A stretch of DNA of 64,000 bases from Amycolatopsis benzoatilytica AK 16/65 (GTDB lineage Bacteria; Actinomycetota; Actinomycetes; Mycobacteriales; Pseudonocardiaceae): NCBI RefSeq assembly GCF_000383915.1, contig NZ_KB912942.1:4151795-4215794 (forward strand), written 5' to 3'. The translations under genes were made by a program, and so were the position numbers. Numbering within the stretch: position 1 is the first letter of the stretch; the number at the start of each line of letters is the position of its first letter. Positions 18,786-29,859 of this stretch are shown in pieces. The notes beneath the pieces are model-generated. The model worked only from the letters and a program-made list of their open reading frames with translations, had not been told where the DNA came from and made no database searches.

Positions 18786-20461
18786 GCCGGTCCCTTCCCG
18801 AACAACGTGCGCGCGTCCCCCGCGAGGACCACCGATCCGGTCACCAGCACGCCGCCGCCGGCGAGTGGTTCCTCCGGGTCGTCGCTCTGCTCGACAAGAC
18901 CGATCGCGGTCTCGATCGCGGTTTCCAGGTCCGGCTCCGCGAGCACCCGTTCCTCGCCGAAGATCGACCCGGCCAGCGCGGCCAGCTCCTCCAGCGGCAG
19001 CGACCGCGGCGACGAGCTGCGGGTGACCACCACGTCGGACACCACCGGCTCCAGCGCGTCCAGGATGCCGCGCGCGTCCTTGTCGGACAGCACGCCGACC
19101 ACCGCGACCAGCCGGCGGAAGTGGAACTCGTCGGCGATCGTCGTGGCCAGCGCCCGCGCGCCCATCGGGTTGTGCGCCGCGTCGACCAGCACCGCCGGGG
19201 CGGCCCGGACGTGTTCGAGCCGTCCCGGGTTCTCGACCTCCGCGAACGCCTCGCGCACCGCCTCGACGACCAGCTGCTTGTCTTTGCCCGCCCCGAAGAA
19301 CGCCTCGACCGCGGCCAGCGCCAGCGCCGCGTTCGCGGCCTGGTGCGCGCCGTGCAGCGGCAGGAAGATCTCGTCGTACACGCCGCCGAGACCCTGCAGC
19401 TTCAGCATCTGCCCGCCGACTGCGATCTCCCGCTCCAGCACGGCGAACTCACTGCCCGCGCGCGCCACCGCGACGTCGACCTCGACCGCGCGCTTCAGCA
19501 GGACGTTCAGCACCTCGGGATCCTGCTCGCCGATCACCGCGACCGCACCGGGCTTGATGATCCCGGCCTTCTCCGCGGCCGCGTCGACGGCGGTCGGGCC
19601 GAGATAGTCGGTGTGGTCCAGCCCGATCGGGGTGATGACCGCGACCTGGCCGTCGGCGACGTTCGTCGCGTCCCACGCGCCGCCCATGCCCGCCTCGATC
19701 ACCGCCGCCTCGACCGGTGCGTCCGAGAACGCGGCGAACGCCATCCCGGTCAGCACTTCGAACTTGCTCATCGGCACGCCGTCCGCGCTGGCCCCGTCGA
19801 CCATCGCCACGTAAGGCGCGACGTCCTGGTACAGCTCGGCGTAGCGCGCGGCGGACACCGGGCGGCCGTCGAGCGCGATGCGTTCGGTGACCAGCTGCAA
19901 GTGCGGGCTGGTGTAGCGGCCGGTGCGCAGACCCATCCGGGTGAGCAGCGAGTCGATCATCCGGGCAACCGAGCCCTTGCCGTTGGTGCCCGCGATGTGC
20001 AGCACCGGATAGCCGTGGTTCGGTTCGCCGAGCAGGGTGGTCAGCGCCTGGATCCGGGCGAGCGACGGTTCGAGCTTGGTCTCCGGCCAGCGCTGGTTGA
20101 GCTCCGCCTCGACCGCCATCAGCTCCCGACGGGCCTGCGGCCCGTTCTCGTCGCCGTACTCGGCCGGTGCACCCTCGTCGTCGAGCTCGTGCAGCTCGGC
20201 GCCTTCGTCCGCGATCAGGTCCGGGACCGGCCCCAGCGCCAGGTTGTCGCCGAGCTGTCCGATGCCGCCGATCCCGCCGCGCGAACCGCCGCCGACGGTG
20301 TAGGCCGCGTCGGGCGCGTCGAGGTCGGGTTCCAGATCGTCGCGTTCGTCGTCGCCGTCGTCGCTGTGCGCGAGGGCGCCCAGTTCGTCGACGCCCGCGA
20401 AGCTGTCCGGATCGGCGAGATCCGGCCGCCGGGTCTCCTCGGGCTCTTCACCGCGCGGCAC
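18782..20461 (-). CDS. folC: Bifunctional folylpolyglutamate synthase / dihydrofolate synthase
   Basis: 559 residues from the GTG at 20461, which follows AAGGAG by seven bases; a farther GTG at 20530 is unlikely. The Mur-ligase-type ATPase shows HIAGTNGKGSVARM (P loop near 157), YTSPHL, the Mg-binding FEVLTGMAFAAF region and VDAAHNPMG in the C-terminal domain. It adds glutamates to folates and dihydropteroate. An unusual ~115-residue acidic and glycine-rich N-terminal extension (VDELGALAHSDDGDDERDDL, GGGSRGGIGGIG) precedes the catalytic domain, which begins near ARRELMAVEAELNQRW. DUF4233 is coupled downstream. Confidence 0.95.
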
Positions 20462-20646
20462 GCACTCACTCCTTGGCAATCGCTGTCCCGGCGCTGCCGG
20501 GAGGACCAGGAGAAAGGCTCGTCCTGGCACCTGTCGAGCGTACCCGCAGACGCTGCGGTACCCGGCGGCCCCGGGGGCGTGCAGTGATCGTGCCCGCAGG
20601 AGTCGGCCGAAGCCGGCCGGCGTCGTTTGGTGGCATCGTCTGGCCC

Positions 20647-21279
20647 ATGCCCTTCGACCACAACCACCACTACCACCCCACGCTCCTCAAGCTCCTCCCG
20701 CCCGGCCCCGGACGCGCGCTGGACGTCGGCTGCGGCGACGGCCGTTTCGCCCGCAGGCTGGCCGCGGCTGGCATGACCGTCGAGGGCATCGACGTTTCCG
20801 AAGAAATGCTCCGCCGGGCGACCGCCGCCGGTTCGCCCGGCCCGGGCACGGTCGCCTACCGCCGCGCCGATGTGACCGCCGAGCCGCTCGAGCCGGAGGC
20901 GTACGCCTTCATCTCCTGCCTCGCCTCGCTCCACCACGTCCCGTTCGAGACCGTCACCAAGTTCAGAACCGCCCTCGCTCCCGGCGGCACTCTCGCGGTC
21001 CTCGGCTGCGCCCGCCCCAGCCGCCCGGCCGACTTCGCGCGCGAGATCGTCGCCGTCCCCGCCAACGTCGTCGCCCGGCTCGTCACCGCGGCCGCGGATC
21101 GGCTCAACGGCGGGCCGGACCCGCTCCCCCGCGCGCCGGTCCGGATGGACTTCCCGTTCCTGGACGACGTCCGGCGCGAGGCCGTGGATCTGCTTCCCGG
21201 CAGCACCGTCCGCCGGCTCGTCTTCTGGCGGTACCTGCTGGTCTGGCAGAAACCGGCGGATCACCCGGCCGTTGGGTGA
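20647..21279 (+). CDS. Class I SAM-dependent methyltransferase
   Basis: A 210-residue Rossmann-fold methyltransferase. SAM-binding motif I is ALDVGCGDGRFARRL (residues ~19-33), motif II the acidic EGIDVSEEML, then ISCLASLHHV and LAPGGTLAVLG (post-I and motif III). The His-rich start MPFDHNHHYHPTLLKLL is typical of the family of small-molecule methylases labelled Methyltransf_11/25. Divergent from folC across 185 bp. No pathway neighbours, so the substrate is open. Confidence 0.85.
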   Translation: MPFDHNHHYHPTLLKLLPPGPGRALDVGCGDGRFARRLAAAGMTVEGIDVSEEMLRRATAAGSPGPGTVAYRRADVTAEPLEPEAYAFISCLASLHHVPFETVTKFRTALAPGGTLAVLGCARPSRPADFAREIVAVPANVVARLVTAAADRLNGGPDPLPRAPVRMDFPFLDDVRREAVDLLPGSTVRRLVFWRYLLVWQKPADHPAVG

Positions 21280-21374
21280 ACTCCTGCCCTGGACCACCCG
21301 AACGGCGGAAAGCGGCCTCGTCGTGCCTGCCGAAAGGTATGGCGGGACGTACCGCTCGGGAGGACAGGGGTCGT

Positions 21375-22253
21375 ATGCGCATCACCCGGATCGTGCTCGC
21401 CGCCATCGCGGCGTTCGCCTTGCTGTTGACGACGGCGGCGGCCGCCAGCGCCGCGTCGCGCCACTACCGCCATTACGTCGCCCTCGGCGACTCGTACACG
21501 TCGGGGCCGCTCATTCCGCTGCCCCGGCTCGATCCGCTCGGCTGTTTCCGCTCCACGAACAACTACCCGTCGATGCTCGCCATCGGCCTGCACGTGGACC
21601 GCTTCACCGATATCAGCTGCGGCGGCGCGGACACCTCGAACATGACCAAGCCGCAGAACGTGCCGCTCGGGCAGAACGCGCCGCAGTTCTCCGCGCTGCG
21701 CCCGGACACCGATCTGGTCACGGTCGGCATCGGCGGCAACGACTCGGCGCTGTTCGGCACGCTCATCGACACCTGCCCGGGCCTGCGTGCCTCCGACCCG
21801 ACCGGCAACCCGTGCCAGCGGCACTTCACGGTCGACGGCGTCGACACGATCAAGGCGCTCCTGCCGAAGACCCAGGCCAGCATCCAGCAGGTGCTCGCCG
21901 GGATCCACGCCCGCTCGCCGCACGCGAAGGTGCTCGCCATCGGCTACCCGCGGATCGCGCCGGCCAGCGGCTACTGCCCGAACGTGCTGCCGTTCGCCAA
22001 CGGTGACTACGCCTGGCTGTCCAGTGTGGAACAGGCGCTGAACGCCGCGGTCAGCGGCGCGGTCGCCGCGGACGGCAAATCATCCTATGTGGACACTTAC
22101 CGTCCTTCGTTCGGCCACGACGCCTGCCAGAAGCCGGGTGTCGCCTGGATCAACGGCAAGGACCTGAACCCGCTCGCCGCCGCGCCGTACCACCCGTTGT
22201 ACGCCGGGATGTACGGCGAGACCCAGGTGATCAAGCAGCATCTCGGGGCCTGA
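21375..22253 (+). CDS. Secreted SGNH/GDSL-family lipase-esterase
   Basis: 292 residues with a Sec signal (RITRIVLAAIAAFALLLTTAAAASA). Block I GDSYTSG gives the nucleophile Ser, block III GIGGNDS the oxyanion Asn, and a late Asp/His pair lies in the SFGHDACQ...NPLAAAPYHPLYAG region. Six cysteines are placed as in the actinomycete secreted esterases with three disulfides (Streptomyces scabies esterase / SCO lipase type). ATG at 21375 is preferred because it starts the signal peptide; an in-frame ATG at 21276 overlaps the methyltransferase stop. It ends just before the 30-bp repeat array. Confidence 0.88.
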   Translation: MRITRIVLAAIAAFALLLTTAAAASAASRHYRHYVALGDSYTSGPLIPLPRLDPLGCFRSTNNYPSMLAIGLHVDRFTDISCGGADTSNMTKPQNVPLGQNAPQFSALRPDTDLVTVGIGGNDSALFGTLIDTCPGLRASDPTGNPCQRHFTVDGVDTIKALLPKTQASIQQVLAGIHARSPHAKVLAIGYPRIAPASGYCPNVLPFANGDYAWLSSVEQALNAAVSGAVAADGKSSYVDTYRPSFGHDACQKPGVAWINGKDLNPLAAAPYHPLYAGMYGETQVIKQHLGA

Positions 22254-22264
22254 ACCCGGGCTGC

Positions 22265-22372
22265 CCCAATGTGGCATTGGGTGCGTCACACGCAACCAAT
22301 GCCACATTGGGTGCGTCACACGCAACCAGTGCCACATTGGGTGCGTCACATGCACCCAATGTGGCATTGGGG
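22265..22372. repeat. Tandem 30-bp repeat array between convergent genes
   Basis: Three abutting 30-bp units begin at 22276, 22306 and 22336. Each contains ATTGGGTGCGTCACA and a CCAATG/CCAGTG-type end. The array is bounded by related halves so that the outer ends (CCCCAATGTGG... and ...TGGCATTGGGG) are partly complementary. It fills the 122-bp gap between the SGNH hydrolase and valS, which converge. Units abut without spacers, so it is not a CRISPR array. Confidence 0.85.
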
Positions 22373-22375
22373 TGC

Positions 22376-25012
<2,637 letters not shown>

Positions 25013-25063
25013 GTCTACGAACCCGCCGCGGCGGGGTTACGCAGGGGGAAAGGCGGTGCGCGG

Positions 25064-25405
25064 ATGAGTCGGCCGGACGAGCCGGACGACCGGATGGAAA
25101 CCCATCCGGACCTCGTCGACCCGGAGTGGCGCAAGCACGCCGAGCTGGACGCGTGGCTCGGCGCGAAGAAGGACCTGAAGAAGAAGCGCAAGCGCGAGCG
25201 CCGCACAGGCGGCCCGGTCGGCTACGGCCGTTCGGCCGCGCCGAGCCGCTGGCCGGGCATCGTGGCGATCGTCGGGCTGGTCGTGCTGCTCGCCGCCGCG
25301 ATCGTAGTGCACCAGGTGATGCCGGTCGGCGTGAATCAGGACCGGCTCGGGTACACCTACGGCATGAGCGCCGCCCCGCACCAGACGGACCGCTCGCCCG
25401 CCTGA
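25064..25405 (+). CDS. Small single-span membrane protein of unknown function
   Basis: 113 residues. An acidic start (SRPDEPDDRMETHPDLVDPE), a Lys/Arg-rich middle (KKDLKKKRKRERR) and one membrane helix near residues 62-84 (WPGIVAIVGLVVLLAAAIVV), so the N-terminal two thirds are probably cytoplasmic. ATG 25064 is preceded by a purine-rich GGGGGAAAGG. It diverges from valS across 51 bp and ends in a strong hairpin. No family recognised with certainty. Confidence 0.7.
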   Translation: MSRPDEPDDRMETHPDLVDPEWRKHAELDAWLGAKKDLKKKRKRERRTGGPVGYGRSAAPSRWPGIVAIVGLVVLLAAAIVVHQVMPVGVNQDRLGYTYGMSAAPHQTDRSPA

Positions 25406-25413
25406 TCCGCCCC

Positions 25414-25448
25414 CGAAGGCCCTCTCCCCTGCCGGGAGGGGGCCTTCG
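25414..25448 (+). terminator. Hairpin terminator after small membrane protein
   Basis: A 15-bp stem (25414-25428 with 25434-25448, one G-U pair, 5-nt loop) begins 8 nt after the stop. No U run follows, as is usual for terminators in very GC-rich actinobacteria. Confidence 0.7.
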
Positions 25449-25459
25449 TCGCGCCTGCG

Positions 25460-25514
25460 GTCCGTGAAGGGAACTTTGAGGGAATCAGATTCCCTCAAAG
25501 TTCCCTTCACGGAC
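25460..25514. repeat. 55-bp intergenic palindrome, copy A
   Basis: Perfect inverted repeat: 27-nt arms (25460-25486 and 25488-25514) around a single A. Arms begin GTCCGTGAAGGGAAC and contain TTTGAGGGAATC. The same element recurs at 42180-42234 and 62083-62133. Lies between a + gene terminator and the marR promoter. Confidence 0.9.
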
Positions 25515-25585
25515 TCCGAGCCGCCCAAGGGGTCGCTTCACGGAGATCACACGGCAGCAGGATGCACAGGCTGAACTCAACAGGC

Positions 25586-25591
25586 TAGACT
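25586..25591 (+). promoter_or_regulatory. -10 element of a leaderless promoter (marR gene)
   Basis: TAGACT (TAnnnT), six bases, then ATG at 25598, with no ribosome-binding site. Same geometry as at 17995, supporting initiation at the A of the ATG. Confidence 0.5.
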
Positions 25592-25597
25592 GTGCTT

Positions 25598-26035
25598 ATG
25601 ACCGATCTGCCGCCTCCTGTCGCCGAGTCCGCCGGCTGGATCCGCGGCGTGGTCGGCCAGCTGCACCGCAGGCTGCGGCAGGTCGACAACGCCGAGATCC
25701 TCACGCCGACGCAGACCGCGGTCCTGCACCGGCTGCACCGCGAAGGTCCTGCGACCCAGGCGGAGCTGGCCGCCGCGGAGCACGTCCGCCAGCAGTCGAT
25801 GGCCGCCACGCTCGGCGTCCTCGATTCCCTCGGCTACCTCAGCCGCACCCGCGACCCGGCCGACGGCCGCCGCACCGTGATCTCCCTGTCCGACCTCGGC
25901 ACGAAGACGGTCGTCGGGATCAAGCAGCATCGCGACGAATGGCTGGCCCGCGCGCTCGCCGCCGAGCTCTCCGACGACGAACTCGAGACCGTCCGGCGCG
26001 CCCTCCCCCTGTTGCAACGCATCGCCCAGCGCTAA
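25598..26035 (+). CDS. MarR-family transcriptional regulator
   Basis: 145 residues. The winged helix is visible as LTPTQTAVLHRLHREGPATQ, AELAAAEHVRQQSMAATLGVLDSLGYLSR and the wing RDPADGRRTVISLSDLG, the classical MarR pattern; flanking helices make the dimer. It is immediately followed by an MFS exporter, so the most economical reading is a ligand-responsive repressor of that pump. GTG at 25592 would add two residues. An AT-richer stretch before the gene may hold its operator. Confidence 0.9.
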   Translation: MTDLPPPVAESAGWIRGVVGQLHRRLRQVDNAEILTPTQTAVLHRLHREGPATQAELAAAEHVRQQSMAATLGVLDSLGYLSRTRDPADGRRTVISLSDLGTKTVVGIKQHRDEWLARALAAELSDDELETVRRALPLLQRIAQR

Positions 26036-26049
26036 CGACCCGAGGAGTT

Positions 26050-27450
26050 CTGACGAACACCGCGACCGCCCCCGCGAAAGCCCCGTCCCGTTTCGGCGCC
26101 CGCCTGGTGACCCCGCTGGTCGCGAGCGCCGTCCTCAACCCGATCAACTCGACTCTCATCGCCGTCGCGCTCGTCCCGATCGGGCAGGCGTTCGGCGCCG
26201 GGCCCGGCCGGACGGCCTGGCTGATCTCTTCGTTGTACCTGGCCACCGCGGTCGGCCAGCCGGTCGTCGGACTGCTCGTGGACCGCTACGGCGCCCGCCG
26301 CGTGCTGCTCGGCGGCGCGTCCGTGGTGCTGGTCGCCGGGGTCGCCGGGATGATCCCGATCTCGGTCGAATGGCTCACCGGAGTCCGCGCGGTGCTGGGC
26401 ATCGGCACCTGCGCCGGATTCCCGGCCGCGATGGCCGTGCTGCGCCGCCGCGCCGACGAACTCGGCGTGGGCGTGCCCGCGCGGGTGCTGTCGGTGATGG
26501 CGATGTCCGCGCAGACCGTGATGGTGATCGGCCCGACGCTCGGCGGCGTGCTGATCGCGCTCTTCGGCTGGCCCGCGATCTTCGCGGTGAACCTGCCGCT
26601 CGCCGGCATTTCGCTGGCGCTGACTCTTGTCTGGGTCCCGAAGGACGCACCGGCGGTCAAGCCGGCCGACCCGATCGACGTCGCTGGGATCGTGCTGTTT
26701 TCCGCTTCCCTGCTGGCATTGCTCTGCTACCTGATGGCGCCTGGCATCGGGGACCTGTGGCTGCTGGCCGTCGCGATCGGGCTCGCCGCCCTGTTCGCCC
26801 GCGTCGAACTGCGTGCCCGGCGGCCGTTCATCGACCTGCGGATGCTCGGCGCGAACGGGGCCATCCTCCGCACCTATGTACGGCAGGCGCTGAGCTTCCT
26901 GGCGATCTACACGATCATGTTCGGCTACGTGCAGTGGCTGGAAGAGGCACGCGGGTTCGCCGAGTCCGTCGCCGGGCTGCTGCTCCTGCCGATGTCCGGC
27001 ACCGCGGTGGCCGCTGCCGCCCTCTCCGGCCGCCCGACCGGCGTGCGGCTGCGGTTGCTGCTGGTCTCCGGGGCGCTGCTCGCCGGTTCGGTCGCGTTGC
27101 TGTTCGTGGGCAATCGGACCGCGTTGATCTGGCTGCTCGTGCTCGCCGCGTTGTTCGGGCTGGCGCAGGGGCTGACCAGCGTCGCCAACCAGACCACTCT
27201 CTACCGCGAGACACCGGCCGAGACGATGGGCACCGCGAGCGGGCTCTTCCGCACCGCGCAATACCTCGGCGCGATAGTCGCGGCCACGGTTATCGCGCAG
27301 TGCTATGGCGGCAACGCCGACTCCGGCGGACTGCACCGGCTGGCCGTCGTGCTCATCGTGACCAGCGCATTGCTGCTCGTCGTGACGGCGGCGGACCGGG
27401 CGCTGCTGCACGCGGAACGGCGGGAACGGGCCCACAACGACGCGCAATGA
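26050..27450 (+). CDS. MFS (drug:H+ antiporter-2 type) efflux transporter
   Basis: About 466 residues with 14 hydrophobic segments. LVDRYGARRVLLGG is the loop 2-3 motif A, and LNPINSTLIAVALVPIG resembles helix 1 of DHA2-type pumps. Follows marR by 14 bp, so likely one operon. The start is doubtful: the best-placed codon is CTG at 26050 in front of TNTATAP, just two bases after GAGGAG; the first conventional start, GTG at 26107, would cut into helix 1. A rare CTG start or a lost ATG is possible. Confidence 0.8.
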   Translation: MTNTATAPAKAPSRFGARLVTPLVASAVLNPINSTLIAVALVPIGQAFGAGPGRTAWLISSLYLATAVGQPVVGLLVDRYGARRVLLGGASVVLVAGVAGMIPISVEWLTGVRAVLGIGTCAGFPAAMAVLRRRADELGVGVPARVLSVMAMSAQTVMVIGPTLGGVLIALFGWPAIFAVNLPLAGISLALTLVWVPKDAPAVKPADPIDVAGIVLFSASLLALLCYLMAPGIGDLWLLAVAIGLAALFARVELRARRPFIDLRMLGANGAILRTYVRQALSFLAIYTIMFGYVQWLEEARGFAESVAGLLLLPMSGTAVAAAALSGRPTGVRLRLLLVSGALLAGSVALLFVGNRTALIWLLVLAALFGLAQGLTSVANQTTLYRETPAETMGTASGLFRTAQYLGAIVAATVIAQCYGGNADSGGLHRLAVVLIVTSALLLVVTAADRALLHAERRERAHNDAQ

Positions 27451-27496
27451 CGACCCCCTGCTTGGGTTATGGGCCGCCAAGGCGGACGATGAAGCC

Positions 27497-29809
27497 ATGA
27501 CACGCGAAGCTCCTACTGGTGATGTGGACGAGGCCCGCTTGGAAGTGGGCAAGCCGAAGGCCTGGGCGGCCGGGATCCCGGGCGTCGCGGTGTCGCTCGC
27601 GCGCGGAGTGGAGCAAATGGGCCCAGTCCGCACCGCGAAGACGCTGCGGCTGCTGAACCAGCGCTCCGGGTTCGACTGCCCGGGCTGCGCCTGGCCGGAG
27701 CCGCGGCAGGCCGACGGAGAGAAGCGCAAGCTCGCCGAGTTCTGCGAAAACGGCGCGAAGGCGGTCGCCGAGGAGGCCACGAAGCGCCGGGTCGGCCGTG
27801 AGTTCTTCGCCGCCCACCCGGTGTCCGAACTGAACGAGCGCACCGACTACTGGCTGGGCCAGCAGGGCCGGCTCACCGAGCCGATGGTGCTGCGCGAGGG
27901 CGCCACGCACTACGAGCCGATCTCCTGGGACGACGCGTTCGGCCTGATCGCCGATGAGCTGAAGGCGCTCGCGAGCCCGGACGAGGCGATCTTCTACACC
28001 TCCGGCCGGACCAGCAACGAGGCCGCGTTCGTGTACCAGCTGCTGGTCCGCGCGTACGGCACGAACAACCTGCCGGACTGCTCGAACATGTGTCACGAGT
28101 CGTCCGGCGCGGCGCTGTCGGCGACCACCGGCATCGGCAAGGGCTCGGTGTCGCTGGCCGACCTCCACCACGCCGACCTGATCGTGGTGGTGGGCCAGAA
28201 CCCGGGCACCAACCACCCGCGGATGCTGTCCGCGCTGGAGCAGGCGAAGGGCAACGGCGCGAAGGTCGTCGCCGTCAACCCGCTGCCCGAGGCCGGGCTG
28301 ATGCGGTTCAAGAACCCGCAGAACGTGCGCGGGGTGATCGGCAAGGGCACGCCGCTGGCCGACGAGTTCGCCCAGATCCGGCTCGGCGGCGACCTGGCGC
28401 TGTTCCAGGCGGTCGGGCACCTGCTGCTGGAGTGGGAGGACGCCGCGCCGGGGTCCATTGTGGACCGTGCGTTCGTCGAGCAGTCCACGCACGGCTTCGA
28501 GGACTGGGCCAAGCAGCTGCGCGAGATCGACTGGCCGGAAACGGAGAAGGCGACCGGGCTGCCGCGCGAGCAGATCGAGCACATCGCCCGGATGATCGCG
28601 ACCTCGGAGCGCACCATCTACTGCTGGGCGATGGGATTGACCCAGCACAAACACGCGGTGCCGACGATCGCCGAGATCGTCAACCTGGCGCTGGCGCGCG
28701 GGATGATCGGCAAGCCGGGCGCCGGTCTGTGCCCGGTGCGCGGGCACTCGAACGTCCAGGGCGACCGGACGATGGGTGTCTGGGAGAAGATGCCCGAGCA
28801 GTTCATGGACGCGCTGGACCGCGAGTTCGGCATCACCGTTCCGCGCGAGCACGGCTGGGACACCGTCGACTCGATCCGCGCGATGCTGGACGGGCGCGGC
28901 AAGGTGTTCTTCGCGATGGGCGGCAACTTCGCCTCCGCCACCCCGGATTCGGAACGGACCGCGGACGCGCTGAAGTCCTGCTCGCTGACCGTGCACGTGT
29001 CGACCAAGCTCAACCGGTCGCACGTCGTCCCCGGCCGCACCGCGCTGATCCTGCCGACGCTCGGCCGCACCGAACGCGACGAGCAGGCTTCGGGCGCCCA
29101 GTTCGTCACGGTCGAGGATTCGATGTCGCAGGTGCACGCCTCCCGCGGGCGGCTGGCCCCGGCGAGCCCGGAGCTGCTGTCCGAGGTCGCGATCGTCTGC
29201 CGGCTCGCCGCGCGCCTGCTCGGCGACGGGCACGCGGTGCCGTGGCTGTCCTTCGAGAAGGACTACGACCTGATCCGCGACCGGATCGCCGCCGTGGTGC
29301 CGGGCTGCCACGACTACAACCGGCGGGTCCGCGAGCCGGACGGGTTCGTGCTGCCGCACCCGCCGCGCGATTCGCGGGAGTTCACCGGGACGGCAACCGG
29401 CAAGGGCACCTTCACGGTGTCCGAACTGGAGTACCCGCAGGTGCCGGAAGGCCGGCTGCTGCTGCAGACGCTGCGCAGCCACGACCAGTACAACACCACG
29501 ATCTACGGGCTGTCCGACCGCTACCGCGGCATCGAGGACGGCCGCCGCGTGGTGTTCGTGCACCCCGACGACCTGGCCGGGCTGGGCGTCGCAGACGGCG
29601 AAATCGTCGACCTGGTCTCGGAATGGCGTGACGGGGACCGCCGGGCGCCGAGCTTCCGGGCGGTGGCCTACCCGACGGCGCGGGGCTGCGCGGCGGCTTA
29701 CTTCCCGGAGGCCAACGCGCTGGTGCCGCTGGATTCCGTCGCGGAGAAGTCGAACACGCCGGTGTCGAAGGCCGTGGTGATCCGGCTGGAGCCGCACCAC
29801 CACGTCTGA
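27497..29809 (+). CDS. FdhF/YdeP-family molybdopterin oxidoreductase
   Basis: 770 residues. The order fits the molybdopterin/DMSO-reductase fold: an N-terminal segment with DCPGCAWPEP (one CxxC rather than the four-Cys cluster of canonical formate dehydrogenases), then ISWDDAFGLIADEL, YTSGRTSNEAAF, and NMCHESSGAALS near 199, where Cys-His takes the place of the Sec-His Mo ligand of E. coli FdhF. The C-terminal MopB domain includes LQTLRSHDQYNTTIYGLSDRYRG. It belongs to the FdhF/YdeP group, whose physiological reaction is poorly known and which needs the sulfurtransferase FdhD. fdhD and a formate/oxalate-type transporter lie 8-10 kb downstream. ATG start. It ends at a bidirectional terminator. 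Confidence 0.88.
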   Translation: MTREAPTGDVDEARLEVGKPKAWAAGIPGVAVSLARGVEQMGPVRTAKTLRLLNQRSGFDCPGCAWPEPRQADGEKRKLAEFCENGAKAVAEEATKRRVGREFFAAHPVSELNERTDYWLGQQGRLTEPMVLREGATHYEPISWDDAFGLIADELKALASPDEAIFYTSGRTSNEAAFVYQLLVRAYGTNNLPDCSNMCHESSGAALSATTGIGKGSVSLADLHHADLIVVVGQNPGTNHPRMLSALEQAKGNGAKVVAVNPLPEAGLMRFKNPQNVRGVIGKGTPLADEFAQIRLGGDLALFQAVGHLLLEWEDAAPGSIVDRAFVEQSTHGFEDWAKQLREIDWPETEKATGLPREQIEHIARMIATSERTIYCWAMGLTQHKHAVPTIAEIVNLALARGMIGKPGAGLCPVRGHSNVQGDRTMGVWEKMPEQFMDALDREFGITVPREHGWDTVDSIRAMLDGRGKVFFAMGGNFASATPDSERTADALKSCSLTVHVSTKLNRSHVVPGRTALILPTLGRTERDEQASGAQFVTVEDSMSQVHASRGRLAPASPELLSEVAIVCRLAARLLGDGHAVPWLSFEKDYDLIRDRIAAVVPGCHDYNRRVREPDGFVLPHPPRDSREFTGTATGKGTFTVSELEYPQVPEGRLLLQTLRSHDQYNTTIYGLSDRYRGIEDGRRVVFVHPDDLAGLGVADGEIVDLVSEWRDGDRRAPSFRAVAYPTARGCAAAYFPEANALVPLDSVAEKSNTPVSKAVVIRLEPHHHV

Positions 29810-29814
29810 GGCCT

Positions 29815-29856
29815 CTTGAGCGGCGGTGCCGGTCGAACCCGGCACCGCCGCTCAAG
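29815..29856. terminator. Bidirectional terminator between oxidoreductase and LCP gene
   Basis: Perfect 18-bp arms (29815-29832 and 29839-29856) with a 6-nt loop, exactly between the two convergent stop codons. Confidence 0.85.
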
Positions 29857-29859
29857 TCG

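Noticed and set aside
20462..20530. Earlier GTG start of folC
   Set aside because: No ribosome-binding site, whereas GTG 20461 has AAGGAG at good distance.
22265..22372. CRISPR array
   Set aside because: The 30-bp units abut with no unique spacers, number only three, and no cas genes are present.
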